This document shows positions 40,719 to 49,728 of a stretch of 64,000 nt of DNA, one piece after another. This DNA is from Urinicoccus massiliensis (GTDB lineage: Bacteria > Bacillota > Clostridia > Tissierellales > Peptoniphilaceae): NCBI RefSeq assembly GCF_900120405.1, contig NZ_LT635493.1, positions 409,037 to 473,036 of the forward strand, written 5' to 3'. Under the pieces are notes generated by a model. The model was not told where the DNA came from. It made no database searches and saw only the letters and a program-made list of their open reading frames with translations. The position numbers and the translations under genes were made by a program. The stretch's first letter is position 1. Each line of letters opens with the position of its first letter.

Positions 40719-42676
40719 GATATTACAGCTCCATCCTTTATATCTTCCAGGGTTGTGGCAATGGACAGGTTGCCGTCTTGGTCTTCTGCCGCCAAGAGCA
40801 TGCCCTGGGATTCAATGCCTCTAAACTTGTGGGGTTTGAGGTTAGTTAAGACCAGGATCTTTTTCCCCTCCAGGTCTTGAGGCTTGTAGCGGTCTTTCAC
40901 ATTTGTAACAATGGTTCTTTCTTCTTCTCCTAGTTTTAAGTGGAGAAGGTAGAGCCGGTCGGCATTGGGATGGTCTTCCACAGAGACCACCTTGGCCAAT
41001 TTTATTTCTAATTTTTCAAAGTCTTCCAGGCTAACTTCTCCCTTGCCAGTTTTTTCTGCTTCTTGGCTGGGGGCTTGACCATGGGCCAATTTTCTCTTGG
41101 CAATCAAGTCTTCATGGGCCTTGGACAGGGCTTGCATTTCTTCTTCCACATCCAGTCTCGGGAAGATGATCTTGCCCTTTTGGATGGGGACTCCCGTGGG
41201 GGTTAGGCCCCAAACTTTTGCATCTTCCAGCTTGATTTCCCCTTGGATGCCCAGTTGATTGCGAATTTCCAGGGCCGTGTGTTCCATGGTGGGGTAGATT
41301 AGGATGGAGACAATCCTCAAGGCTTCAGCCAGGTGGTAGAGGACTGTTCCCAGCTCTTCCATCCTGCCTTCCTTGGCTAAAATCCAGGGGGTGGTTTCAT
41401 CCACATACTTGTTGCAGCGGCGGATCAGGGTCCAAATATCTTCCAGGGCCGTGGAAAATTGGAAGTGGTCCATGGCTTTTTGGTTTTTATCCGCCATAGC
41501 CAGGGCCATTTCTTCTAATTCTTTGGAGTATTTTCCCGGCTGACCAGCCTCAGGAATTTGTCCGAAGTATTTTTCAATCATGGACACCGTCCTGGAAACC
41601 AGGTTGCCCAGGTCATTGGCCAGGTCGGAATTCAGCCGTTTTAAGAACTTGTCGGTTTCAAAACTTCCGTCGTTACCAAAGGAAAATTCCCTTAAGAGGA
41701 AGTATTTCAAGGCATCGACCCCGTAGCGGTCGATAATGGGTTCCGGATAGACAATATTGCCCTTGGACTTACTCATCTTGTCGTTATTAAAGAGGATCCA
41801 GCCGTGACCAAAAACTTTTTCCGGCAGGGGAAGGTCCAGGGCCATTAAAAGGGCAGGCCAAATGATGACGTGGAAACGCATGATTTCCTTGCCCACAAAG
41901 TGGACTTGGGCCGGCCAGTAGCGGTTAAAGGTCTCTGGGTCCTTGCCGTAGCCAATGCCTGTTAAATAGCAGGATAGAGCATCAATCCAAACATAGATGA
42001 CGTGGTTGTCGTCAAAGGGAACGGGAACCCCCCAGTCAAAGCTGGACCGGGTCACAGATAGGTCTTCCAGGCCTTCTTTTAAGAAGTTGTTGACCATTTC
42101 CTTTTTCCGGAAGTCAGGTTCTATAAATTCGGGATGGTCTTCGTAGAGTTTTAAAAGACGGTCCCGGTATTTAGACAGTCTAAAGAAGTAGCTTTCTTCT
42201 TTTTGTCGGTGGGTTGGACGGCCGCAGTCGGGGCAGACATGGTCTTCTCCCAGTTGGTTTTCCGTCCAAAAGGATTCACAGGGGGTACAGTAGTAGCCTT
42301 CGTATTCTCCCTTGTAGATTTCTCCCTTGTCATAGAGCTTTTGGAAGAGCTCTTGGACATTCTTTTCATGGTCCTCATCGGTGGACCGGACAAAGGCATC
42401 ATAGCGAATGTCCAGCTTTTTCCACAAGTCCTTAATGTCCTTTACAATCTTGTCCACATAGGGCTTGGGTTCCATGCCTTGTTCTCGGGCCTTTTCTTGA
42501 ATCTTTTGTCCGTGTTCGTCGGTACCGGTGGTAAAGAAGACATCATAGCCTTGGAGCTCCTTGAACTTTTTCACAGCATCTGTTGCCACGGTACAGTAAG
42601 TATGGCCAATGTGCAGATTATCACTGGGATAATAAATTGGCGTTGTAATATAATATGGTTTTTTATTTTTATCCAT
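40715..42676 (-). CDS. metG: Methionyl-tRNA synthetase (653 aa)
   Basis: A class I synthetase of the MetG1 type with C-terminal tRNA-binding domain. The HIGH box reads HIGH in SDNLHIGHTY near residue 17, and KMSKS is present as DKMSKSKGN near 300. A zinc knuckle has CTPC and CPDC (about residues 131-152). The EMAP/Trbp111-like domain (from about 550) dimerises the enzyme. I chose the ATG at 42674-42676, 5 nt from AGGGGGA; an upstream in-frame ATG adds 13 unrelated residues. No T-box precedes it. Confidence 0.96.
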   Translation of the reverse strand: MDKNKKPYYITTPIYYPSDNLHIGHTYCTVATDAVKKFKELQGYDVFFTTGTDEHGQKIQEKAREQGMEPKPYVDKIVKDIKDLWKKLDIRYDAFVRSTDEDHEKNVQELFQKLYDKGEIYKGEYEGYYCTPCESFWTENQLGEDHVCPDCGRPTHRQKEESYFFRLSKYRDRLLKLYEDHPEFIEPDFRKKEMVNNFLKEGLEDLSVTRSSFDWGVPVPFDDNHVIYVWIDALSCYLTGIGYGKDPETFNRYWPAQVHFVGKEIMRFHVIIWPALLMALDLPLPEKVFGHGWILFNNDKMSKSKGNIVYPEPIIDRYGVDALKYFLLREFSFGNDGSFETDKFLKRLNSDLANDLGNLVSRTVSMIEKYFGQIPEAGQPGKYSKELEEMALAMADKNQKAMDHFQFSTALEDIWTLIRRCNKYVDETTPWILAKEGRMEELGTVLYHLAEALRIVSILIYPTMEHTALEIRNQLGIQGEIKLEDAKVWGLTPTGVPIQKGKIIFPRLDVEEEMQALSKAHEDLIAKRKLAHGQAPSQEAEKTGKGEVSLEDFEKLEIKLAKVVSVEDHPNADRLYLLHLKLGEEERTIVTNVKDRYKPQDLEGKKILVLTNLKPHKFRGIESQGMLLAAEDQDGNLSIATTLEDIKDGAVIS

Positions 42677-42723
42677 TCTAATCCCCCTAAACAAGCGTTC
42701 AACAGTTTTATTCATTAAAGTCT

Positions 42724-42752
42724 ATTATACTGAAAAGGGGGATTTTTTTCAA
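42724..42752 (-). promoter_or_regulatory. Promoter of the metG-tatD-rnmV-rsmA operon
   Basis: TTGAAA (42747-42752) and TATAAT (42724-42729) on the minus strand are 17 bp apart, about 40 bp before metG. Confidence 0.82.
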
Positions 42753-42868
42753 TGAAGAGAACAAATCCTTGTTAGAAAAAAGGGCTTCAGGGCCTATTTT
42801 TTTCTCAAAAACTATTTACTTATAGGGCAACTTGTATTAAGATAAAAAAATATTTTACTTTTTTGTCC

Positions 42869-42893
42869 TGGCCGACCTGTCTTTTTTCGGCCA
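42869..42893 (+). promoter_or_regulatory. Small hairpin in the 5' leader of the alanine symporter
   Basis: TGGCCGA (42869-42875) pairs perfectly with TCGGCCA (42887-42893), ending about 8 nt before the AAGGAGG site. The missing T tract argues against a terminator; it may affect translation or mRNA stability. Confidence 0.4.
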
Positions 42894-42914
42894 TTTGTTT
42901 AAGGAGGCTTAGAA

Positions 42915-44315
42915 ATGGATTTATTTTATCAGGTAAACAAGAGTCTAGATAGCATTATCTGGGGCCCCCCTATGATTATCCTCTTAATTGGCTGCGGTCT
43001 CTACCTCACCATCCGAACAAACTTTGTGGTCTTCCGCAAGTTTCCCTTTGTTTTAAAGGAAACCGTAGGCCGGGTTCTTGCCCGGAACCAACACACAGGC
43101 CATGTGGGCGAGGTCAGTTCCTTCCAGGCCCTGTCAACGGCCCTAGCGGCCACAGTGGGGACAGGAAACATCGTCGGCGTTTCCGGCGCCATCCTCCTGG
43201 GAGGTCCGGGGGCAATTTTTTGGATGTGGATTGCAGCTTTGGTGGGAATGACCACCAAGATGGCTGAATCCACCCTGGCCGTTGCCTACCGGGATGTGTC
43301 TGACCAAGGCGTGGTCCGTGGCGGTCCCATGTACTATATCTCCAAGGGCCTGGGCCTAAAAACCCTGGCCAAGTTCTTTGCCTTCTTTGGTATGATTGCC
43401 ACCCTAAGTACAGGAAACACGGTCCAATCCAATGCCATTTCCTCCACCCTCTACGCTGCCTTCCAAGTGCCTAAATTGGCCAGCGCCCTGGTGGTAACCC
43501 TGGTTACCTTTATTGTTATTATCGGGGGCATCAAACGGATTGGTGCCTTTGCAGAAAAATTGGTCCCCTTTATGTCGGGTCTCTACATCCTGGGCGCCCT
43601 CTTTATTATCTGTACCAGACTCCACCAAGTGCCGGAAGCCTTTGGCCTGATCTTTAAAGGAGCCTTCCAAGCCAAGGCTGCTGCCGGAGGTCTCGGCGGT
43701 TACACCGTAGCCTTGGCCATGCGAAGTGGGATTGCCCGAGGCGTCTTTACCAATGAAGCCGGTCTTGGATCTTCTCCCATTGCCCATGCTGCCGCCTCCA
43801 CCGACCACCCAGCCCGGCAAGGCCTTTGGGGAGTTTTCGAAGTCTTTGTCGACACCCTGGTGGTTTGTACCATGACCTCCCTGGTTATTTTAACCACAGG
43901 CATCTGGACCGGCCACGGTGATGCCTCTTCCCTGGTTGCCTTTTCCTTTGAACAGGGCTTCCCTGGTGGAAAATATGTGGTAACCTTCGGCCTGACCCTT
44001 TTTGCCATGTCCACCATCCTGGGCTGGGAATACTATGGCGAAACCTGCTGCCGCTACTTTTTAGGAGATAAAATAGGCCGCTACTACAAGTTTATCTTCG
44101 TTCCCATGGTCTTTTTAGGGGGCCTGATCCGCCTAGACGCCGTTTGGGCTGTAGCCAACAACCTCAACGGCCTCATGGCCATCCCCAACCTCATTGGCCT
44201 CCTGGGCCTGTCCACCGTTTTTGTCCGCCTGCAAAAACAATTCTTCAATGACCACCCCAGCGATGTCTACCATCCTGACGAGTGGCGTCCCCTGGTTCCA
44301 GAAAAAAGTAAATAA
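42915..44315 (+). CDS. Sodium:alanine/glycine symporter, AGCS family (466 aa)
   Basis: About ten membrane segments with the AGCS signatures: GTGNIVGVSGAILLGGPGAIFW in pieces (near residues 80-101), KMAESTLAVAYR near 115-126, and MRSGIARGVFTNEAGLGSS (near 271-289). The carrier imports alanine, glycine or serine with sodium. It is a single gene with an AAGGAGG site and its own terminator. The precise amino acid cannot be read from the sequence. Confidence 0.94.
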   Translation: MDLFYQVNKSLDSIIWGPPMIILLIGCGLYLTIRTNFVVFRKFPFVLKETVGRVLARNQHTGHVGEVSSFQALSTALAATVGTGNIVGVSGAILLGGPGAIFWMWIAALVGMTTKMAESTLAVAYRDVSDQGVVRGGPMYYISKGLGLKTLAKFFAFFGMIATLSTGNTVQSNAISSTLYAAFQVPKLASALVVTLVTFIVIIGGIKRIGAFAEKLVPFMSGLYILGALFIICTRLHQVPEAFGLIFKGAFQAKAAAGGLGGYTVALAMRSGIARGVFTNEAGLGSSPIAHAAASTDHPARQGLWGVFEVFVDTLVVCTMTSLVILTTGIWTGHGDASSLVAFSFEQGFPGGKYVVTFGLTLFAMSTILGWEYYGETCCRYFLGDKIGRYYKFIFVPMVFLGGLIRLDAVWAVANNLNGLMAIPNLIGLLGLSTVFVRLQKQFFNDHPSDVYHPDEWRPLVPEKSK

Positions 44316-44323
44316 AATTTTTT

Positions 44324-44351
44324 AAACTCCCGGTCCCTCGGGAGTTTTTCC
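44324..44351 (+). terminator. Terminator of the symporter gene
   Basis: AAACTCCCG pairs with CGGGAGTTT over a 6-nt loop and runs into TTTTCC. Confidence 0.85.
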
Positions 44352-44361
44352 TTGGGCCTTC

Positions 44362-44390
44362 TTTTTGTTTCCCCTGACTTATGCTATAAT
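44362..44390 (+). promoter_or_regulatory. Probable promoter of proS
   Basis: A perfect -10 TATAAT at 44385-44390 lies 65 bp before proS. The -35 is poor (TTTTTG at 17 bp). Confidence 0.5.
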
Positions 44391-44454
44391 AAGGAGAAGT
44401 TTAAGCCCTTAGAAATAAAAATTCACAATAAAAGAATCATAGAAAGGAAGCCTT

Positions 44455-46155
44455 ATGAAACTTAGCAAATACTATATGCCCACTCTTAGAGAAGTGCCTT
44501 CAGATGCTGAAATTGCCAGCCACCAACTCCTTCTAAGAGCCGGTATGATCCGAAAATCTGCCACAGGAATCTACACCTACCTCCCCCTGGGCTACCGGGT
44601 CATTAAAAAAATCGAAGCCATTGTCCGGGAAGAAATGGACCGGGCAGGGTCTATGGAAATCCTCATGTCCGCCCTCCAACCCAAGGAAATTTGGGAACAA
44701 TCTGGCCGTTGGGCTGTCTACGGTCCGGAAATGTTTAAGTTAAAAGACCGCAACCAAAGAGAATTTTGCCTGGGCCCCACTGCTGAAGAATACTTTACCA
44801 GCCTGGTCAAGGACGAAGTGCGGTCCTACAAGCAACTCCCCTTGAACATCTACCAAATCCAAACCAAGTACCGGGATGAAAAACGCCCCCGCTTCGGTTT
44901 AAACCGGGCCAGGGAATTTTCCATGAAGGACGCCTACAGTTTCGACACCGATGCCCAAAGCATGGTGGAAGCCTACATGGTCATGTACAGGGCCTATGAG
45001 CGGATCTTTGACCGTCTGGGCCTGGACTACCGGATCGTTTTGGGAGATTCCGGCGCCATGGGTGGGTCTTCTTCCCACGAATTTATTGCCCTGTCCGAAA
45101 CTGGCGAAGGGGTCATCTGCTTTACTAAAGATGGAAAAATCGCCTATACCGATGAAAAGGCCCCGGTCCACTACCAAGGACCCCAAGAGGAAGAAGCCAA
45201 GGACTTAGAAAAAGTTCCTACTCCTGGAGCCTCAACCATTGAAGAAGTGGCCAAGTTCCTAAACTTGGATCCAAAACGCTGTGCCAAGGCCGTAGACCTC
45301 CTGATTGACGACGAGGCCTGCATCGTCTTCATTCCCGGAGACCGCGAATTGAACCTAACAAAACTAGCAGCCTATACCCAAGTTCCCGAACACGCCATTG
45401 AAAAAATGGACGACCAAGCCATCTTGGCCTGTGGATCCTATCCCGGCTTCACCGGGCCCATGGACCTCAAAGACACCCGGGTCATCTTGGACCAATCCCT
45501 GACCAAGATTAACAACCTGGTTGTGGGTGGAAACCAAGAAGGCTACCACTACATCAACGCCTGCTACGGCCGAGACTTTGACGGCGAAGTCGCTCCAGAC
45601 CTCTTGATGGTCCAAGAAGGCGACCTGGCAGAAGACGGCCAAGAACTCCTCTTCCGTCGGGGCATCGAAGTGGGAAATATCTTCCAACTCGGCACCAAAT
45701 ATTCCACCGCCCTCAATGCCACCTACCTGGATGAAAACGGCAAGGAACAATACTTCTACATGGGCTCTTACGGCGTAGGCATCACCCGGTCCGTTACCGC
45801 CATCGTGGAACAAAACCATGACGATGCCGGCATCATCTGGCCCCTCCACCTGGCCCCCTACCAAGTTATTGTCACCATTGTCCAAAGCAAGGACCAAGAC
45901 CAAGTGGCCCTGGGAGAAAAAATCTACCAAGACCTCCAAGACAAGGGTCTGGATGTCCTTCTGGACGACCGAAACGAACGGCCAGGCGTGAAATTCAACG
46001 ACCGCGACCTCATTGGAATCCCCTTGCGGATCACCGTGGGTAAAAAAGCTTCCCAAGGTGTAGTAGAATACTCCACCCGAAAAGACATGGTCAACCAAGA
46101 CCTCAGTGTGGACCAAGCCATGGAAGAAGTTTTAAAGGCCTGTGGAAAAAATTAA
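44455..46155 (+). CDS. proS: Prolyl-tRNA synthetase, bacterial type (566 aa)
   Basis: A class II synthetase. Motif 1 and 2 are visible in the first 200 residues (PLGYRVIKKIEAIVREEMDRAG in parts, then TKYRDEKRPRFGLNRAREF). The insertion editing domain (about 225-385) removes misacylated alanine; ITVGKKASQG and the anticodon-binding domain end the chain. Motif 3 appears as GSYGVGITRSVTAIVEQ. Length is typical of the bacterial ProS with editing domain. AAAGGAAG precedes the ATG. There is no T-box in the 65-nt leader. Confidence 0.96.
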   Translation: MKLSKYYMPTLREVPSDAEIASHQLLLRAGMIRKSATGIYTYLPLGYRVIKKIEAIVREEMDRAGSMEILMSALQPKEIWEQSGRWAVYGPEMFKLKDRNQREFCLGPTAEEYFTSLVKDEVRSYKQLPLNIYQIQTKYRDEKRPRFGLNRAREFSMKDAYSFDTDAQSMVEAYMVMYRAYERIFDRLGLDYRIVLGDSGAMGGSSSHEFIALSETGEGVICFTKDGKIAYTDEKAPVHYQGPQEEEAKDLEKVPTPGASTIEEVAKFLNLDPKRCAKAVDLLIDDEACIVFIPGDRELNLTKLAAYTQVPEHAIEKMDDQAILACGSYPGFTGPMDLKDTRVILDQSLTKINNLVVGGNQEGYHYINACYGRDFDGEVAPDLLMVQEGDLAEDGQELLFRRGIEVGNIFQLGTKYSTALNATYLDENGKEQYFYMGSYGVGITRSVTAIVEQNHDDAGIIWPLHLAPYQVIVTIVQSKDQDQVALGEKIYQDLQDKGLDVLLDDRNERPGVKFNDRDLIGIPLRITVGKKASQGVVEYSTRKDMVNQDLSVDQAMEEVLKACGKN

Positions 46156-46167
46156 ATAAGTTATAGA

Positions 46168-46194
46168 GAAAGCCCCCTAAAAGGGGGCTTTTCC
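46168..46194 (+). terminator. Terminator of proS
   Basis: GAAAGCCCCCT pairs with AGGGGGCTTTT across a 3-nt loop, followed by TTCC. Confidence 0.85.
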
Positions 46195-46197
46195 ATG

Positions 46198-46234
46198 AAA
46201 AAAGCTTGGCCCTTTTCTGGGTCAAGCTTTTTTC
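46198..46234 (-). terminator. Terminator of the aminotransferase gene
   Basis: AAAAAAGCTTGGCCC pairs with GGGTCAAGCTTTTTT (15 bp, one mismatch); on the minus strand the stem runs into a T tract. It ends at the stop codon of the aminotransferase. Confidence 0.88.
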
Positions 46235-47422
46235 TTATCTCTTCTTATATTCTTCCAAGGCCAGGCCAATGAGTTGGCAGGCCCGGGTGATTTTTTCTCT
46301 TTCCAGGACATAGGCCAGGCGGACTTGGCTCTTACCTACCTGGGTATTTTGGTAAAAACCGCCGGCTGGAGCCATCATGACGGTTTCTCCTTGGTCTTGG
46401 AAGTCTGTCAACATGAAGCGGGCAAAGTCTTCGGCATCTTCCACCGGCAGGTCGGCAATAATGTAAAAGGCTCCAGTGGAATGGGAGGTCACAACTCCCG
46501 GAATTTTTGCCAGTTCTGCTTCAATGCAGTTGCGGCGGAGGGTGTATTCTTCCCGCACTTGGTCAAAGTAGTTGTCGGGAAGTTGGTAGAGGGCCACAGC
46601 TCCTACTTGTTCTAGGTAGGGGCAGGCTAGACGGCCAGTGGCTAGTTTAACCAGGGCTTCTTGCATGGCCTTGTTTTTGGTGGCGGTACAGCCTATTCTT
46701 GCTCCACAGGCGGAAAACCTCTTGGAGATGGAGTCCAGGACAATGACCCGGTCTGCCAGGTCTTCAAAGGAGGCAAAGCTGGTAAATTCTTTTCCGTCAT
46801 AGATGAATTCCCGATAGACTTCGTCGGCCAGGATAAAGAGGTCGTGGTCCTTGGCAATGTCTCCTAAGAGACGGACTTCTTCCTTGGAATAGACGGCACC
46901 TGTAGGGTTGCCGGGGTTGGAAATCAAGAGGACCTTGGTCTTGTCGGTAATGGCTTTTTCAATCACTTCCCTAGCCGGCAGGGCAAAGCCTTCTTTGACA
47001 TCGGTGGGGAAGGTAGTAACCGTCACGCCTACTTCGTGGAAGTAGGTCTTGTAGTTGGTGTAAAAGGGCTCGCAGGTTAGGACTTGGTCGCCGGCATCGG
47101 TTGTGGCCAAAAGGGCAAATAAGAGGGCTTCGCTGCCTCCGTTGGTAATGACTAGGTCGTCTTTTGTAAAGTTTAAGCCGATTTTTTGGAAGTATTTGGC
47201 GTTTTCTTCCAATAATTCGGGAATCCCTTGGGAGGGGGGGTAGCTTAAAACATCCAAGTCAGCTTCTTTAATGGCTTGGAAAAAGGCCTTGGGTGTTACC
47301 ACGTCTGGGGCCCCGATGTTTAAGTGGTAGACGGACTTCCCTTCTTTTTTTGCCTGGTTGGCAAAGGGGGTTAATTTTCGAATTGACGAAAAGGGCATGT
47401 CTTGTATTCTTTTTGAAACCAT
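46235..47422 (-). CDS. Class I PLP-dependent aminotransferase (395 aa)
   Basis: A fold-type I aminotransferase close to aspartate aminotransferases. It has the LNIGAPDV substrate loop near residue 33, TNGGSEALLFAL near 93-104, NPGNPTGAVY near 168-177, LADEVYREF near 199, and the PLP lysine in SISKRFSACGARIG near 233-246. The arginine that binds the alpha-carboxylate lies in the final QVRLAY. Whether it makes aspartate, alanine or an aromatic acid cannot be settled from sequence. It is the last gene of a probable dnaD-dnaI-aminotransferase unit, 14 bp after dnaI. Confidence 0.9.
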   Translation of the reverse strand: MVSKRIQDMPFSSIRKLTPFANQAKKEGKSVYHLNIGAPDVVTPKAFFQAIKEADLDVLSYPPSQGIPELLEENAKYFQKIGLNFTKDDLVITNGGSEALLFALLATTDAGDQVLTCEPFYTNYKTYFHEVGVTVTTFPTDVKEGFALPAREVIEKAITDKTKVLLISNPGNPTGAVYSKEEVRLLGDIAKDHDLFILADEVYREFIYDGKEFTSFASFEDLADRVIVLDSISKRFSACGARIGCTATKNKAMQEALVKLATGRLACPYLEQVGAVALYQLPDNYFDQVREEYTLRRNCIEAELAKIPGVVTSHSTGAFYIIADLPVEDAEDFARFMLTDFQDQGETVMMAPAGGFYQNTQVGKSQVRLAYVLEREKITRACQLIGLALEEYKKR

Positions 47423-47436
47423 ACTTCCTCCTAAAA

Positions 47437-48408
47437 TTATAAATTGCTGTATCTTAGATCCTCTCCAATAAAATGTAAGGGGATAAAGTTTTGAACGATT
47501 CTTGAAAATACGCGGTCTGAGTAGATGTTTTTAATTTCATGTAGGGCCAGGTTGGTGGAGATGAGGATCTTTTTCCCGGCCAGGATCCGGGTGTTTAGAA
47601 TGTTGAAGATTTCAGCATTGGTAAACTGGTTGGTGAGTTCGGTTCCCAGGTCATCCAGGATTAAAAGGTCTGCGGAAAAAAGGAGCTGGTAGGCCAGGTC
47701 CAGGTCAGCTTGGCTTTCCTTGCCGAATTTTTTCCTCTCCAAGAGGTCAATCAGGGTAAAGGAGGTTTGGTAGATGACAGTGTAGTTTTCATCTAAGAGG
47801 GCCTTGGCAATACAGTTGGATAAAAAGGTCTTTCCCAGGCCGGTTCCTCCGTAAAACAAGAGGTTGTCCCCATTGTCTTGGGAAAAGTCTTGGAGGAACT
47901 GGTCCACCTTTTGGACCACCAGCTTCATATTTTCATAGGGACTGACTCCCTGGTCAGGCTGGATGGTCTTGGAAAAAACAGACCAGTTAAAGCTTTGGAA
48001 GTTTTCCCTCTTTAACATCCGGTCCATGTTGCTCATTTCATAGAGGTCTTGGGCCAGGAATTGTTTGAGGCAGTCGCAGCGCTTTCCATTTTCCAGGTAG
48101 CCTGTGTCCTTGCACTCCCGACAATCATAATGGGGGTCCAGGTAGTCTTCCGGGTAGCCATTTTGGACCAAGAGGTCTCTTTTCATGTCCTTGAGGTGGT
48201 CCAGCTCTCTTTGGAGACCCTGGGCATCTTTTCCCGCCAGGCTTTGGTAGACGGCGGAAAAGCCCTTTTTATTGATTTCTCTATCTATTTCTTGGACCAG
48301 GGGAATTTTTTGGTAGACCTGGTCCTGCCTCCGGTCCTGGTCTTGGGCATGCCGGGTCCGGATTCGGTCATAGTGGCTTTGGATTTGTCGCTTGAGCTTT
48401 GGGTTCAT
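47437..48408 (-). CDS. dnaI: DnaC/DnaI-like helicase loader ATPase (323 aa)
   Basis: An AAA+ loader with a zinc-binding N-terminal region (CRECKDTGYLENGKRCDC in two parts, about residues 95-112) and Walker A GGTGLGKTFLSN near 190. Walker B LLILDDLGTE is near 250. It loads the replicative helicase at origins and restart sites, working with DnaD. Its ATG overlaps the stop of the DnaD gene by 4 bp, and the pair resembles the primosomal loci of other Firmicutes. Confidence 0.92.
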   Translation of the reverse strand: MNPKLKRQIQSHYDRIRTRHAQDQDRRQDQVYQKIPLVQEIDREINKKGFSAVYQSLAGKDAQGLQRELDHLKDMKRDLLVQNGYPEDYLDPHYDCRECKDTGYLENGKRCDCLKQFLAQDLYEMSNMDRMLKRENFQSFNWSVFSKTIQPDQGVSPYENMKLVVQKVDQFLQDFSQDNGDNLLFYGGTGLGKTFLSNCIAKALLDENYTVIYQTSFTLIDLLERKKFGKESQADLDLAYQLLFSADLLILDDLGTELTNQFTNAEIFNILNTRILAGKKILISTNLALHEIKNIYSDRVFSRIVQNFIPLHFIGEDLRYSNL

Positions 48409-49451
48409 TCAAGGTCACCTCTTTGCTTGCCATAGCCCCGGCTCTTTTTCCGGGCCAGGTCTTCTAATTCCTCGGGACTAAAGTCTGCGGAGCTTTGGCT
48501 GAAGTTATGAAACTTGTTGCCCTGGACCTTGACCTTGGACGGGATGGCCTTGCCGGATGGCTTCAGGTCTTTTTTGGCTATGTCTTCCAGGGTGAAAATC
48601 CCCTTCTTGTACCAAGAGGTCAAGACCCCCTTGATGTAGGCCACATTGGGGTTGGCTGTTAAAACAGACCGGCTACAAGCCTCCAGGACCATCTCCTCTG
48701 AAAAGCCCAGGTCATTAAACCAGGAATTGACTTCCTTCATATCTGCCTGACTGTAGGGTTTGTTGCCCAGACCCATTGCCGCCATGACCTTCCTGTAGCG
48801 GTAGTAGTCCTTGTTCCGAGCCTGGACATTAGCTTCCAGGGCCTCCATGGACCGGATGCCCTGGCTGGACCAATTTTGCACCACCCTTTGGATGTAGCGG
48901 AGGTCGTATTTATTTTGGACCTCGGTGCTGTAGCGGAGGGCTTCCTCCACCATCTTGGGGGGCATATTGTAGTCCAGGACCCAATTGGCCAGGTCTCTTT
49001 TTTCCTGGTAGGACATGGCCCGACGGAGGAAAAATTCTCCCTTGGCCATGAGGTCGGCCAATTGGGGGTCACTCATGGGCTGGGTCAGGCTTTGGAAGTT
49101 GGGCTTAGACCCAGAGGGGATATAGACATTTTTAATGTAGAGTTCTTTTAAGTCCACAAAGTAGACGTCATAGTCCAGGGGGTCTTGGCTGTCTTCCCGG
49201 GGAATTTTTTCCACAATCCCCTGGTCTTGCCAATAGGTCCAGGCCCTGTGGACATCACTTTCCAAAAGTTGCAGGCTCTTGGCCAGGGAGGCATTGTCCT
49301 TGTCCTGGACTCCTGCCAGGGCGTAGCCATAGGCCAAAAGATAGACCTTGACAAAGTTTCCATCTGCCTGGGGCATATATTCTCTTAAAAATATGTTGGA
49401 AATGACGGTGTCGCCTAGGTCCATGGATGCTTCTTTTTTATAAAAGGTCAT
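48405..49451 (-). CDS. dnaD: DnaD-domain primosome protein (348 aa)
   Basis: A winged-helix N-terminal part (DTVISNIFLREYMPQA and FVKVYLLAYGYALAG near residues 13-45) and two DnaD/DnaB2-type helical domains ending in AYIKGVLTSWYKKGI (about residues 275-289), whose YxxxIxxxW variant is typical. It helps DnaI load helicase. I chose the ATG at 49449-49451 after GGAGGGG; the longer frame would start inside the promoter region without a site. Symbol is by family, since DnaB (initiation) and DnaD are hard to separate. Confidence 0.88.
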   Translation of the reverse strand: MTFYKKEASMDLGDTVISNIFLREYMPQADGNFVKVYLLAYGYALAGVQDKDNASLAKSLQLLESDVHRAWTYWQDQGIVEKIPREDSQDPLDYDVYFVDLKELYIKNVYIPSGSKPNFQSLTQPMSDPQLADLMAKGEFFLRRAMSYQEKRDLANWVLDYNMPPKMVEEALRYSTEVQNKYDLRYIQRVVQNWSSQGIRSMEALEANVQARNKDYYRYRKVMAAMGLGNKPYSQADMKEVNSWFNDLGFSEEMVLEACSRSVLTANPNVAYIKGVLTSWYKKGIFTLEDIAKKDLKPSGKAIPSKVKVQGNKFHNFSQSSADFSPEELEDLARKKSRGYGKQRGDLE

Positions 49452-49728
49452 AGCCCCTCCTTTCTTACGACCAACTTCCTTAACGTATAGGAATAAGTAT
49501 ACCATATAGGCCCCTCTTTTATAGGGGCCGGGAAAAATATTTTTGCCTCCCCTTTAGGCCTAAATAAATCGAGTCTTCTCCTTAAAAGTAGTTTACCGAA
49601 AAACTTCCCTCTTAGCAAGAAAAGATATAAATTTATCCTGGTCCTTTGGAGTCTTCCTGGCCATGAGTTTATTTCCTGGGCTTTTCATGATATAATACAG
49701 CAAGTTACTAAGTGTAAAAGGAGAAAAT

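Noticed and set aside
42677-42914. T-box leader for metG
   Set aside because: The leader from the mapped promoter is only about 40 nt and has no T-box sequence.
44391-44454. T-box or other riboswitch for proS
   Set aside because: Only about 65 nt lie between the -10 box and the start, with no stable stem.
49509-49529. Hairpin GGCCCCT/AGGGGCC upstream of the DnaD gene as a terminator
   Set aside because: No T tract on either strand and no gene ending there; possibly part of a promoter region but unsupported.
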